NCBI GenBank assembly: GCA_965232575.1 | Contig: CBDDPZ010000008.1 | Coordinates: 124,001-188,000, forward strand | Direction: 5' to 3' | Source: Bin5 sp965232575 | GTDB lineage: Bacteria; Chloroflexota; Anaerolineae; Caldilineales; Caldilineaceae | Length of the DNA: 64,000 bases | Shown: piece after piece, positions 43,661 to 52,656 of the stretch | Numbering within the stretch: position 1 is the stretch's first letter | Layout of the letters: each line of letters opens with the position of its first letter | The notes under the pieces: generated by a model | The model's database searches: none | What the model was told of the DNA's origin: nothing | The model's input: only the letters and a program-made list of their open reading frames with translations | Made by a program: the position numbers and the translations under genes

Positions 43661-43888
43661 ATGGGTATGCAGAGAGTAAAGTTTTCCAGCCAGGCTTCGC
43701 CGGAGTTGCTGTCTTCCATGCGTGAGATTGCCCGCAGCGAGGGCCGTCATTTCCAGGCGGTGATGGAAGAGGCGATGGAGGAGTATATTGCGAACCGCAA
43801 CCGGCAGACGCCGCGACCTGAAGTCATGGCGCATTTCCGGGCCAGCGTCGAGCGTAATCGCCGGCTGTATGAGTTGCTTGCTGAATGA
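43661..43888 (+). CDS. Ribbon-helix-helix antitoxin paired with Doc
   Basis: This 75-residue antitoxin reads MGMQRVKFSSQASPELLSSM and GRHFQAVMEEAMEEYIANRN, a ribbon-helix-helix DNA-binding pattern. The tail (MAHFRASVERNRRLYELLAE) should cover the Doc active site. AAGGAGG at 43648 sets the ATG at 43661. It overlaps the doc-like gene by 4 bp, so the two are translationally coupled. A decayed copy of this gene with two internal stops lies at 60826. Confidence 0.85.
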   Translation: MGMQRVKFSSQASPELLSSMREIARSEGRHFQAVMEEAMEEYIANRNRQTPRPEVMAHFRASVERNRRLYELLAE

Positions 43889-44286
43889 AGTATAACTACC
43901 CGGAGATTGGTGAAGCAATCGCTATCCATGACGCGTTAATTGAAGAGTTTGGCGGCGCGATGGGCCTACGCGACGAGGCCGCGCTGGCTGCGGCACTCAT
44001 GCGGCCGCAGTTGGGCTACTACAATAGCCTGATCGAGGAGGCGGCCGCGCTGATGGAGAGCCTGGCGAACAATCACCCCTTTGTGGACGGCAACAAGCGA
44101 ACTGCCTTGGCCGTCACCGACACATTTTTGCGTTTGAACGGCCACTACATCGACTGCGACAGCCGCGAAGCCTACGATTTCTTCATGGGGCTGTTTGAGA
44201 AGAATTCGTTCCGGTTCGCGCAGTTGCTTCCGTGGCTGGAGGAGAACGTTAAGCCCATTCCAAGAGTTTCTACGCGGATTGTCTGA
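43885..44286 (+). CDS. doc: Death-on-curing family toxin (Fic/Doc)
   Basis: This 133-residue Doc-type Fic-fold toxin has its catalytic motif HPFVDGNKRTALAV near residue 70, intact (HxFx[D]xNKR). Doc phosphorylates elongation factor Tu and stops translation. The upstream AIHDALIEEFGGAMGLRDEA segment is typical. With the ribbon-helix-helix antitoxin it makes a complete module. Confidence 0.92.
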   Translation: MKYNYPEIGEAIAIHDALIEEFGGAMGLRDEAALAAALMRPQLGYYNSLIEEAAALMESLANNHPFVDGNKRTALAVTDTFLRLNGHYIDCDSREAYDFFMGLFEKNSFRFAQLLPWLEENVKPIPRVSTRIV

Positions 44287-44972
44287 ACTGGGATTTGCGC
44301 TGCGGCGATCCACGAAGGGCCACGAAGAGACACGAAGAACACCTTTTTGTCCGCGGAGTTACGCGGAGAACATCAAAAGCGTATCGGGTTTTCTTTGCGT
44401 GACTGCGGGGGTCTTCATGGATCAGCCGCACTTTGCTCCCGCAAATCGCGGTTCTGACAAACGTCAACGAGTCCGTATTGGGGTTTTCCTCTGTCTCGCA
44501 TATTCGCTCGCGCCGAGGTCGCCGGTCCGCTCCCTGCGCAATCTGCCGACTTGGCATCTGTTGGCGTCCCTTCTACCTTTCCTCGTCCGCTTTCGCCAAC
44601 AGGAGAGCGTTGGATGCGGTCTGATGTTCAATGTGGCTATCCCATCCTCCGCCTTTACCACCATGTTATTTTCCCTTCATCCTTTCGGAGTGCGGTAGGG
44701 TGGTTGACCTACGGTGTGTTCCGCTCCTCGTGTCCACTGTGTGGGCAGTGGACTCGCTCGTGAACCGTCGCACATACACCTTAAGCTCGTGGTCCAGTTT
44801 TTGGGGCCCACTTCACCCCGTGGCTTCCTCATGCGTATGCCCTAGGATTTCCCTGAGTTCCCGCATGTTTGACATTTCAACCAGGAATTATGTAGTGTAA
44901 GAGAAATCAGAAAGGCCGCAACCTGCCATTACGCCTGGACTCTCCAACAAAGGCTTGGAGAATAGGTCAAGC
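44287..44972. other. Intergenic junction region with repeats and hairpin
   Basis: No gene is seen. It holds a dispersed repeat at 44278-44300, CACGAAG repeats at about 44308-44340, and a perfect hairpin GTCCACTG-TGTGGG-CAGTGGAC at 44732-44753. The left 31-bp inverted repeat is at 44785-44815. Composition becomes AT-richer towards the right, at the boundary of the ATPase gene. Confidence 0.6.
44785..44815 (-). repeat. 31-bp inverted repeat, left copy
   Basis: Perfect reverse complement of 49177-49207. Read from the cargo side it begins TGAAGTGGGCCCCAAAAACT. The TG start and the CCCCAAAAACTGGAC core resemble ends of IS3-family elements. Confidence 0.9.
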
Positions 44973-46418
44973 ATGTCTGACAAAATGAAGTTCGCATTCA
45001 ACAATATAGGCCCTATCACCAGGGCTGAAATGGAACTTGGAGACTTTACAATTATTTCCGGGGGGAACAACACGGGTAAGACTCGTATAGTTTACGCGCT
45101 CTATGGATTCATGAAAGCGTTCACAAGTCTTGTCGCAAAAAAGGCAGAATCGTTTTGTGAAAGCCATTTTCAAAAGGTGGCATCTCTTTCCACAGATGAC
45201 TTAATCGAAAATCTGCGAACGGAAAGGCGTGTTGAATGGCAGGTTGATGAGAATCTTCTCTTAGAAGAGCAAGGCCGCCTGATTCAAGAAGTGACGCGAG
45301 AATTCTCGGATCTCAGGATTTCTCAAGTGTTTAATACTTCTCAATCGGAATTCGAGAACGCATCTTTGGAGGCCGAGTTCAGGAGAAAACTCCCGGTTGG
45401 TCCCCTATCCCTCAACATCAAGAAAGATTTGGATCTGTCCGTAGAGTATGACCGAAGCACATTCTCGGTGCGCCTGTCAGGCACTGCGCCCGTGAGTGAC
45501 GATATTATCGAGCCCTTCTTGACGAAACACTCGCTTGAGAGGCTGTGTACATTCTTCCTCTTGCAGGACCCTTTCGAACGCCAATACAGACCCTTCATAC
45601 TTTCATCAGCACGCCATTCCATTCCGTTGTTCCTGAACGAGCTGGACTATGTGAGGAGCCAGGTGATGCGGGCAGTGCAGCAGAAAGAGGACGGACAAAA
45701 TGGAGAATCAGAACAAAGTTCCGACCCACTTAGAAACCTGAGCCGGTATGCGTTAGCCATACATGACAACATTGATTTTGCCAGAAACATTTCTAGCAGT
45801 GCCGAAAAGCACAACAATATGCCGCAAAATATCCTTTCCGGTGGCATTGAGGAAATGATGGACGGACGATTCACTAGTATAAATGGCACGCTTCGCTTTA
45901 CTGCCTATGGTAACCACAAAACCAGCTTTGACATACCCTTACACCTCGCTTCCTCGTCGGCCTGGGAAATGTCCAGCTTGTATTTTCTTCTGGGCTATTT
46001 CCTGAATGGCGTGGGCCTCCTGATCATCGATGAGCCGGAGAGCCACCTAGACGCTGAGAACCAGGTCCGGCTTGCTCGTCTGTTCGCGCGATTAGTCAAC
46101 TCCGGAACGAAAATCCTCATAACAACGCACAGCGATTTCATTCTGAGGGAAGTCAACAACCTCATTATGTTGAGTAGCGCCCACGATGAAAATGGAAAGG
46201 AAATGGAAGAACTTGGTTATGAAGAATCAGACAAATTAAACCTCGATCAAGTTAGAGCTTACTTTGCAAAAAACGGGGGTCTGGAACCGTGTGTCATGGA
46301 TGAGTTTGGTATCGAGATGCCGGTGATCGACGAGACAACCGAGTCGCTGAACCGAACAGGATCAAAGCTGGCCGCTCAAATCATAAGAAAATCCAAGATG
46401 AATTCAGATGCTGTTTAA
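44973..46418 (+). CDS. AAA/ABC-type ATPase of a putative two-gene defence system
   Basis: This 481-residue ABC-type ATPase resembles the OLD/RecF-like AAA group. Walker A is SGGNNTGKTRIVYAL near residue 32, Walker B LLIIDEPESHLDAENQ near residue 350, and the H-loop LITTHSDFILREVNN. A coiled, variable middle separates the halves. No TOPRIM domain is attached. It overlaps the next gene by 11 bp, so the two are coupled. Proteins of this class sense phage or nucleic-acid signals and control a partner effector. Sequence is clearly AT-richer than neighbours, suggesting transfer. The start at 44973 follows GGAGAATAGG; an in-frame TTG lies at 44955. Confidence 0.85.
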   Translation: MSDKMKFAFNNIGPITRAEMELGDFTIISGGNNTGKTRIVYALYGFMKAFTSLVAKKAESFCESHFQKVASLSTDDLIENLRTERRVEWQVDENLLLEEQGRLIQEVTREFSDLRISQVFNTSQSEFENASLEAEFRRKLPVGPLSLNIKKDLDLSVEYDRSTFSVRLSGTAPVSDDIIEPFLTKHSLERLCTFFLLQDPFERQYRPFILSSARHSIPLFLNELDYVRSQVMRAVQQKEDGQNGESEQSSDPLRNLSRYALAIHDNIDFARNISSSAEKHNNMPQNILSGGIEEMMDGRFTSINGTLRFTAYGNHKTSFDIPLHLASSSAWEMSSLYFLLGYFLNGVGLLIIDEPESHLDAENQVRLARLFARLVNSGTKILITTHSDFILREVNNLIMLSSAHDENGKEMEELGYEESDKLNLDQVRAYFAKNGGLEPCVMDEFGIEMPVIDETTESLNRTGSKLAAQIIRKSKMNSDAV

Positions 46419-47367
46419 GGACTGGCTTGAAGAGCATCTGAGATGCGACATGATTCTTCCCGAAAACTGTAGAGATGGAAGAACAATCACCCTCAAAGAC
46501 ACCCAAAGCGATATTGCAATAAGAGTCGAGAACGTACCGAGATCTTCCGTCGTGGTCAATCTCGAAATTGGTGGCCGCCGGCAGGTTTTTGAGACGGACA
46601 ATGGCTGTGATTTCTACGATCGTTGCGACTACCTGATTCTTGAAGAGTCAGAAACTGAATACATGGCAGTATTCATAGAAACCCAGCCATATCCTTCAAG
46701 AAAGGATGAAGGAAACACTTCTCTCGATCTGGCCCTTGGCACAATTTCCATTAGAGAGAAAACAGAAGGTGGGATTGAACTAAAGAATTGTTCGTCTTCG
46801 TGGGTATGCTTCTGTGAAATGAAGTGGTCCTCGGATATTTCTTATAAAGTCACCCATGATTTGCACCGAAATCAACTGGCCCGCGTAATAGAAAACTCAA
46901 TTTTCTTTAACAACAAAGCTGGATGCCATGATCAAAGCAACGCCAGATACCCCAATCATGTATATGTTGCTCTCGTTACCCCAAAAGTCTTTAGGGATGC
47001 AAATGTCAAATCTCGGCTCTACCAGTATAAGTTTGAGGACTATAGAGTTGACAGTACCAACCTCTTAAATGATCTTAAGTCATGTGTCTTGGAAATGTGC
47101 GATGGGTCAGCTGATCTGGCGAAGCAGTTGGAGCGACTTTCCTGTCTTTGCTGGTCTACGTATGATGATATTTTTGCTCAGATTCCTGCCAGTGCAATTT
47201 CCGAAGAACTGCAAAATTTTTGGGAAAAGTATAGCAAAAGAATTTTAGGAGGAGTTGACACAGATTCTGGAGGAGTTCAATCTGGCGCTGGCGGCGTGAA
47301 CCGCCTGTTGTTGGTGTCAATTTTTGTCAAGATAAATCTTGACAACCTTTGTCAATCGCTGCAATAA
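46408..47367 (+). CDS. Putative nuclease partner of the AAA ATPase, C terminus replaced by repeat
   Basis: This 319-residue protein has no family I can name. The central part has alternating strands and acidic residues: NGCDFYDRCDYLILEESETE (Asp74), MAVFIETQ (Glu91), and WVCFCEMKWSSDI (Glu137-x-Lys139) followed by HRNQLARVIENSIFF. The D...ExK...Q order resembles PD-(D/E)xK nucleases. That is an inference, not a clear match. The last roughly 40 residues are encoded by the second 128-bp repeat (VDTDSGGVQSGAGGVN), so the native end is probably lost or altered. It follows the ATPase with an 11-bp overlap. Confidence 0.65.
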   Translation: MLFKDWLEEHLRCDMILPENCRDGRTITLKDTQSDIAIRVENVPRSSVVVNLEIGGRRQVFETDNGCDFYDRCDYLILEESETEYMAVFIETQPYPSRKDEGNTSLDLALGTISIREKTEGGIELKNCSSSWVCFCEMKWSSDISYKVTHDLHRNQLARVIENSIFFNNKAGCHDQSNARYPNHVYVALVTPKVFRDANVKSRLYQYKFEDYRVDSTNLLNDLKSCVLEMCDGSADLAKQLERLSCLCWSTYDDIFAQIPASAISEELQNFWEKYSKRILGGVDTDSGGVQSGAGGVNRLLLVSIFVKINLDNLCQSLQ

Positions 47368-47376
47368 TTTGAAAAA
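47249..47376 (+). repeat. 128-bp direct repeat, copy 2
   Basis: One mismatch to 43513-43640. It includes the Doc-module promoter and operator but no antitoxin follows. It forms the end of the coding sequence of the ATPase partner. Confidence 0.95.
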
Positions 47377-47491
47377 CGGTTATGTTGTTGTCGAATGGGC
47401 GTTTCTTAGCGACAAAGTGGTTCGTGGTCAAACGATGTATGCCAGAAGAACTCACGCGGCGCACAAAGCGCGGGACGGGTTGGGACCGACA

Positions 47492-48625
47492 TCAGGGAGG
47501 CGGTTCCTCATTGGAGAGGATTGTCTTGATGCGGGCGTTGAGCAAGTTCCAGCGGTTGCCGACTCGTTCGAGGTCGCCCTCGGCGATAACTGTGGCTTGT
47601 TCGGCGTGGGCCTGGATGGCGCGAACGTATTCGGACTGGTCGAGAACAGCGTTCACGGAATGCATTTGTCCGTCGATTTCCGCTTTCAGTCTGATCTGCC
47701 CTTCTTCCTGATCCTCGGTGCGATTCAGGATATTGACGAATCCCACGAGGCTTTCATCGTGGCGCGGGCCCCGTTGTCGCAAGGCACGCGCCGCCTCCCG
47801 CAATATAGGCGCATCATCGTTGGAAAAACGGATGACTTCGCGCGCTTTTGGCAGAGGCCGCGTGCGCGCCCAGACAAAGCTGACGTCCATTGATGAGAAG
47901 GGTATAATCATCGTATCGAGAGCTTCGCAGAGGTTTGCGCTTACACCTTTGTCCACAACTTCTGCAAAGGCGTCGGATTCCCCGCCAACCGTATCTTCGA
48001 TGGCTTGGCGGGCCGCTTTCAGGGAGCTGGCCAAGTGTCTGGTTATCCTACGCTCAACGGAGTCGTCCGGAAGCTCTTCCGGCCTGGGATCAATAGTCAG
48101 TTGCATCGGCGGAGGCACAACCGGGGAAAGCAGCGTGACAACATAGCTGCCCTGTTCAGTCTGCCCCAAGCGCATCTGGCGCAGATACGCTCGCGCATCT
48201 TTGTTCGCTCCGGCGCGAAAGAGAGGTTGTGGTCTGTAATAGGAGCAGGCAGCGGCAAGAATAATTTCGCTTGCTCCACGCACGAAGTCGACCCCTTCGT
48301 TCATGGAAACTGTCCCGTCATCGCTATCGGCGGCGCGCATCCGGATAACGTCCCGATCAGCCGTAACCAGGTTACGGTAGAGGGTGAGTTCGTCCACATC
48401 GGCGACGCGCGCGAAGATCTCGATGAGTGTTGACACCACGCTTGCATAATCACTGAGATTTTCCGTTCGAGGCAGGATGATTTCGGGCAGTCCGTCGGCT
48501 ACGTATATATCCGAGAAGTCGCCGTAAGATTCCGTTTTTGACCATCCCTCGGCGCGGGCGTAAGCCGAAAGCGCTGCAGGGGACACTGCCATCAGCGCTT
48601 CTCTGTCCTGTATACTGGCTTTCAT
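47492..48625 (-). CDS. Conserved-looking protein of unknown function paired with DUF4365
   Basis: This 377-residue protein has no signal peptide or membrane segment. It begins with a helical region (ALMAVSPAALSAYARAEGWS) followed by DFSDIYVADGLPEIILPRTE. The middle contains RPEELPDDSVERRITRHLAS and the C-terminal half QIRLKAEIDGQMHSVNAVLD. I do not recognise a family. The start overlaps the stop of the DUF4365 gene by 4 bp (ATGA type), so the two are translated together. Its place between inverted repeats in a defence island suggests it partners the DUF4365 protein. Confidence 0.7.
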   Translation of the reverse strand: MKASIQDREALMAVSPAALSAYARAEGWSKTESYGDFSDIYVADGLPEIILPRTENLSDYASVVSTLIEIFARVADVDELTLYRNLVTADRDVIRMRAADSDDGTVSMNEGVDFVRGASEIILAAACSYYRPQPLFRAGANKDARAYLRQMRLGQTEQGSYVVTLLSPVVPPPMQLTIDPRPEELPDDSVERRITRHLASSLKAARQAIEDTVGGESDAFAEVVDKGVSANLCEALDTMIIPFSSMDVSFVWARTRPLPKAREVIRFSNDDAPILREAARALRQRGPRHDESLVGFVNILNRTEDQEEGQIRLKAEIDGQMHSVNAVLDQSEYVRAIQAHAEQATVIAEGDLERVGNRWNLLNARIKTILSNEEPPP

Positions 48626-49122
48626 TGGATTCTCCCTTTCCGAGACTGTTCCATCAACGTACGCAGATTGTCAACGTTGAACAGATTCTGTTCAGGGATA
48701 AGAACGGTGATGGACGACTTGTTCCTCGTCTCATCATGCCCCCTAAGATTAAGCCAATAGGCGCTGCGCCGCAAGATAAGCTCATCGGCCGTTATTGTCA
48801 GCCACTTTGCCTGGTCTCTTGGCAGATCGAGCACAACGAGCAGGCGCGGTGTTTGACTCGGGAAGCACAGAAGATTGTAGTTCTCAGCCCTGAGCCGATA
48901 ATGAAAAAATCCATTTGAAGGGTTACCCAGGTTAATCGTCGCCTTCAATTGTATGTCTATGGCTGGACGCATCTTTCCGCCAGCCCGAATGAGCATATCG
49001 ATTCCATCCCTGTCTTTAGAATAGTGAGCAGTCGTATATCCGGCGCGAGCAGCCACGGCCTGAACGTAGGCGCGGGAAAGCTCTTCTTCAATGTCAGTTG
49101 TAGCCAGCAAGGAATCTGTCAT
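48622..49122 (-). CDS. DUF4365 domain protein (PD-(D/E)xK-like)
   Basis: This 166-residue protein matches DUF4365, a nuclease-like family common in defence regions. The core motif is KDRDGIDMLIRAGGK with DIQLKAT near residues 38-62, a D...(D/E)xK-like site with Gln in place of Glu. Further family segments are LLVVLDLPRDQAKWLTI and SAYWLNLRGHDETRNKSSIT. It is first in a two-gene unit with the 377-residue protein. The start could be 49122 or 49128. It begins 55 bp from the right 31-bp inverted repeat. Confidence 0.85.
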   Translation of the reverse strand: MTDSLLATTDIEEELSRAYVQAVAARAGYTTAHYSKDRDGIDMLIRAGGKMRPAIDIQLKATINLGNPSNGFFHYRLRAENYNLLCFPSQTPRLLVVLDLPRDQAKWLTITADELILRRSAYWLNLRGHDETRNKSSITVLIPEQNLFNVDNLRTLMEQSRKGRIQ

Positions 49123-49176
49123 ACACAAGTCTCTACGCTGCTTTTACGTTTTTGTGCGACAGTTACAAGAGTAAGC

Positions 49177-49207
49177 TGAAGTGGGCCCCAAAAACTGGAC
49201 CACGAGC
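49177..49207 (+). repeat. 31-bp inverted repeat, right copy
   Basis: Perfect inverted match of 44785-44815. It lies between the DUF4365 gene and the end of the Type IIG-like methylase gene, 21 bp from the latter's stop. Confidence 0.9.
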
Positions 49208-49227
49208 CAAGGGGGCAATGGAGAATT

Positions 49228-52200
49228 TCACCGCCCCATACGGTACTTGACGTCGTAGTTGATGATGAAATCCAACTCCTCGTCGGTGAAGCCGTAGTGT
49301 TCGGCGAGGACGCGGTCGATTTCGTCAATTATCGGTTTGCATGGAGCCACGTCAAACTGATCAACTTCCGCTTTTCCGTAGATGATTCGCTGAGAGTTCT
49401 GCCTCAACGCTGACATCAGACCCTTTACAAGTATGGAAAGTTTATTAAGCATCGGGTCAAGATTTTCCAGCCTGATTGGAAATATTGCAATGTCAGATGG
49501 ATAGACATGTCTTGCGTCCGTCAAGCTCTTCCAAAAAAAGTAGTACAGATTGCTATTCAAAACAGCGCAATATAGTGCTGCCAACTCCAAAGAGGGCATT
49601 CTTAATTCAGAAATGGTTGTGTGCTTCTTATCTGGATCCTTTAGGGATCTGTAATAAGGCGGAAACGTAAACGTCTTGACCCAGTAACCACCGGCATTGT
49701 GGTAATAAATAATGTGATTCCCCTTAAATTGCTTGTAAGATGCCCAAGGGCTTTGGTGCGACAATGCCTTAATTATCGCAGAATGGCCTACTGAATCGTT
49801 TACCTTAGGTATGCTATAGCTTTGCCTCGACTCTCCTATTGAAAGATATCGCATTCTATGAAAGAGAGTCGGGCGTTCTGCTGCATACCACGTAATATAA
49901 TCTGTCGTAAAGGCAACTCCATTTGCGCCTTTTGAGTAATACAGATCGAGATTCTCTGCATCACTCCGGGGAATAAAGCTGCCGGTCTTAGGGCGAAATT
50001 GCTCAGCCACATGACAGAGTTCTGCTCGAAAAGCAATGACTGAAGTGGTGCCATTCGTTGTGCGGCAGTAAGAGAAATGGGAGTAACAAAGCTAAACCGG
50101 CCCCGAACTCTGAGAAGAACTAGAGACCGCTCCATTGTAAACGCATACAAATTGCCACATCGTTCAGTCACGTAGCCATCTATTGTGTATACCTTTCTTA
50201 TGGTGCTGTATTCTACGAATGGCGGATTGCCAACAATTACGTCGAACCCACCATTGTGCATGATGCCGTAGAACTCGACGAACCAGTGAAAGGGCTGGTG
50301 GCTGGCCCGCCACTGGGCATAACCCCTCTCGTCGTCCTCTCTGACGCCGTACTCCCCGGTAGCCAAATAACGGTCCAACTCCGCGCGTAGCGCGTCCAGA
50401 CGCTCGCGCAGTTCGAGCTTAGCATCGGCAAAGTCGCCGGCGTCCATGCCGTAATCGGTCTGCATCTTACGGAAATTGGAAAAGGCGCGGTCGGCAAGTT
50501 CGGCGCGCTCCTCAATGTCGGGGAGGGCGAGTTCCTTGATCCAGTCGCCTTGGATGGCGCGTTTGACCTCGTCGAGGGAGGCGAAACCGACGAGGGTGTT
50601 GCCGGCGCGCACGTTGAAGTCGATGTCGGGCAGCGGCTCGATCTGGTCGTAGGTCTCGAGCTGGGCGACGAGCTTGAGGAAGAGGCGCAGCTTGCAGATC
50701 TCGACGGCCTCTGCCATGATGTCGACGCCGTAGAGGTTGTTGACAACGATTGACTTGAGGATGTAGTAGGGCTCGCTGGCGTGCTCGGCGACGTGGTCCA
50801 GAATCTTGCGGAAGTCACCCAGCGCCTGCGGGCTGTGGGGACGCCGCGAACGTTCCAGGTCGTCGAGAAAACCGTCCATGGCTTCGAGGCAGGCGGAGTA
50901 GAGCGGTTCGAGGATGTTGAGGGCGGCGAAGAGGAAGGCGCCGGAGCCGCAGGTGGGGTCGAGCGCGGAGACGTCCACGATGGCTTTCCAGAAGGCGCGC
51001 GCCAGTTCGGGCCCTTCGCTGTTGGCGATTACGTCCTGGGCGAACTTTTCAATGTTGAGGTTGCAGGTGATGAGGTCGTTGATCGACGTGACCTCGCCGG
51101 CCTCCAGCCTGGCGTAGATCTCTTCGTAGCGGCGGCGACGGGCGACGTGCTCGCGCCAGGTCTCGGTGGGGAGCGCGTATGCGTCCGGGGCCGGTTCGTT
51201 CCAGCCGCCGCGTTGGGCGACGTCGTCGAGGCCGGCGGCGATGTCGGGCGGCAGTTCCTGTGCGACGTCCAGTTTCGCGTTGTTGTGGATGTCGTAGGTG
51301 ATGCCGTGGCGGACGGCCTCATAGAAGTAGCCGTCGGGGTCCTCCTGCAGCAGTCGCCATACGCCCCCATCCGGCATGAAGGCGATTGGACACGCCTTCT
51401 CCGCGCGGTCGAAGAGGAAGGGGATGATGGTGTTGCGGCTGATGTAGCCGGTGATGTCCTCCTTGGTGTAGTAGGCGCCCATCTGCTTCTGGTTGATGTA
51501 CTTTTCGAAGATAAAGCCGAGCGCGTCGGGGTTGATCTCGTTGTCGTTGCGCAGGGGGCGGTCGTCGAGATGCCACTGGTAGGCGTCGAAGAAGGCGAAG
51601 ATTTTTTCAAAGGCTTCGTCGGGGATGTCGATGTCCGGGTGGTCGCGTTCGAGGTCGTGGACGTCGAAGAGGCCGCCGTTGAGATAGGGGACCTGGCCGA
51701 GGAGCGCAGACCAGCTCCGGGGCGCGGTCGGCTTCGGGCTGGCCCAGCCCCTCGTGGAAGAGCTTGAGAAGGAAAATGCGGTAGAAGCCGGCGAACTTGC
51801 CTGAACCGTGCTGTTGGCGCACGGTGTGGAGGCGGTCGCGCAGGTAGTCGGGGTTGTTGTCGAGGAAGCCGCGTTTCTGGATGAAGTAGATGAACATCAT
51901 GCGGTTGAGCATGAGGGAGGCGTACCATTCGCGGTCGGCCGCTTCCTGTATACCTTCAATAAAGCCCAGGAAGGCCTGATGCGCTTTCTTGAAGCGGTCG
52001 TAGAAGCGTTTGGTGACCTTTTCGACATCGAAGGCGGCGCGCACGCGGCCGGTAACGTCGACGAGCGACAGGTCTTCTTCCTCGTCGAGGGTGAAGAGGA
52101 TGGCTTCCAGTTTCTGGATGAGCGGTTCGCCGCTCTGCCCGGCGTGGTGGATGTGGGTGCGCGCGCGGTCGGCGCGGCCCGGTTCGCGTTTGACCCAGAG

Positions 52201-52508
52201 CCAGTACTGGGCGCTACGGTCGTGGGGGCAGAAGATGATGATGTGCTCGCGCGCCTGTTTGGCGACGGCTCTCTCGATCTTCTGGCGGGTGGCGCGGTCG
52301 GGGAATTCGTCGCCGACCGGGCGAGGTATTGGTAGGCGACCATGCCGCGCTTGTGGGCGACGGCTCCGAGGGCGAACGTCTGCTCGCCGACCGTGACAGG
52401 GATGTCTTCGCCGCCGTGGTCCCAGCCAAGCTCATTGATAAAGAGGGCGCGCAGGTCGAAGCTGTCCAGATGTTGTCTGACGCTGGCGCGGTCGAGGGTG
52501 GCGGGCAT
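49228..52508 (-). pseudogene. Type IIG-like adenine methylase/R-M protein, three frameshifts
   Basis: When repaired this is about 1090 residues with the Eco57I-type layout. The start is at 52508 (MPATLDRASVRQHLDSFDLR). An N-terminal region follows (IIIFCPHDRSAQYWLWVKRE; LMLNRMMFIYFIQKRGFLDN). YTKEDITGYISRNTIIPFLF then leads to motif I DPTCGSGAFLFAALN and motif IV IVGNPPFVEYS. The C-terminal recognition part ends EHYGFTDEELDFIINYDVKY. Frames change at about 52320, 51710 and 49930. The recognition region at about 49320-50200 is AT-richer than the rest. An upstream PLD-helicase gene and a small protein complete the locus. No clear PD-(D/E)xK nuclease is visible, so it may act only as the methylase of a multi-gene system. 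Confidence 0.82.
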
Positions 52509-52519
52509 GGTCAGTTTTC
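52442..52519 (-). repeat. Native 5' end of the methylase gene, also duplicated at 53069
   Basis: This 78-bp stretch, from GAAAACTGACC before the ATG to CTTCGACCTGCGCGCCCTCTT, recurs at 53069-53164 with two short insertions. Confidence 0.8.
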
Positions 52520-52656
52520 TGAGCAGTGGCCAGTGGTTTGTGGGAAGTGTCGATATCGATGCAGACAGGATGGCCGTCAGCTGTTCACGGTCCGCATCAG
52601 ACTCTGCTATGACTTGAATGTCGAGATCGCCTGTTTTCACGTAACTGGCTTCTTCA

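Noticed and set aside
44287..44972. Hidden transposase gene next to the left inverted repeat
   Set aside because: I looked for a DDE transposase on both strands; no frame shows IS3-type motifs, and the region is too short for a complete element.
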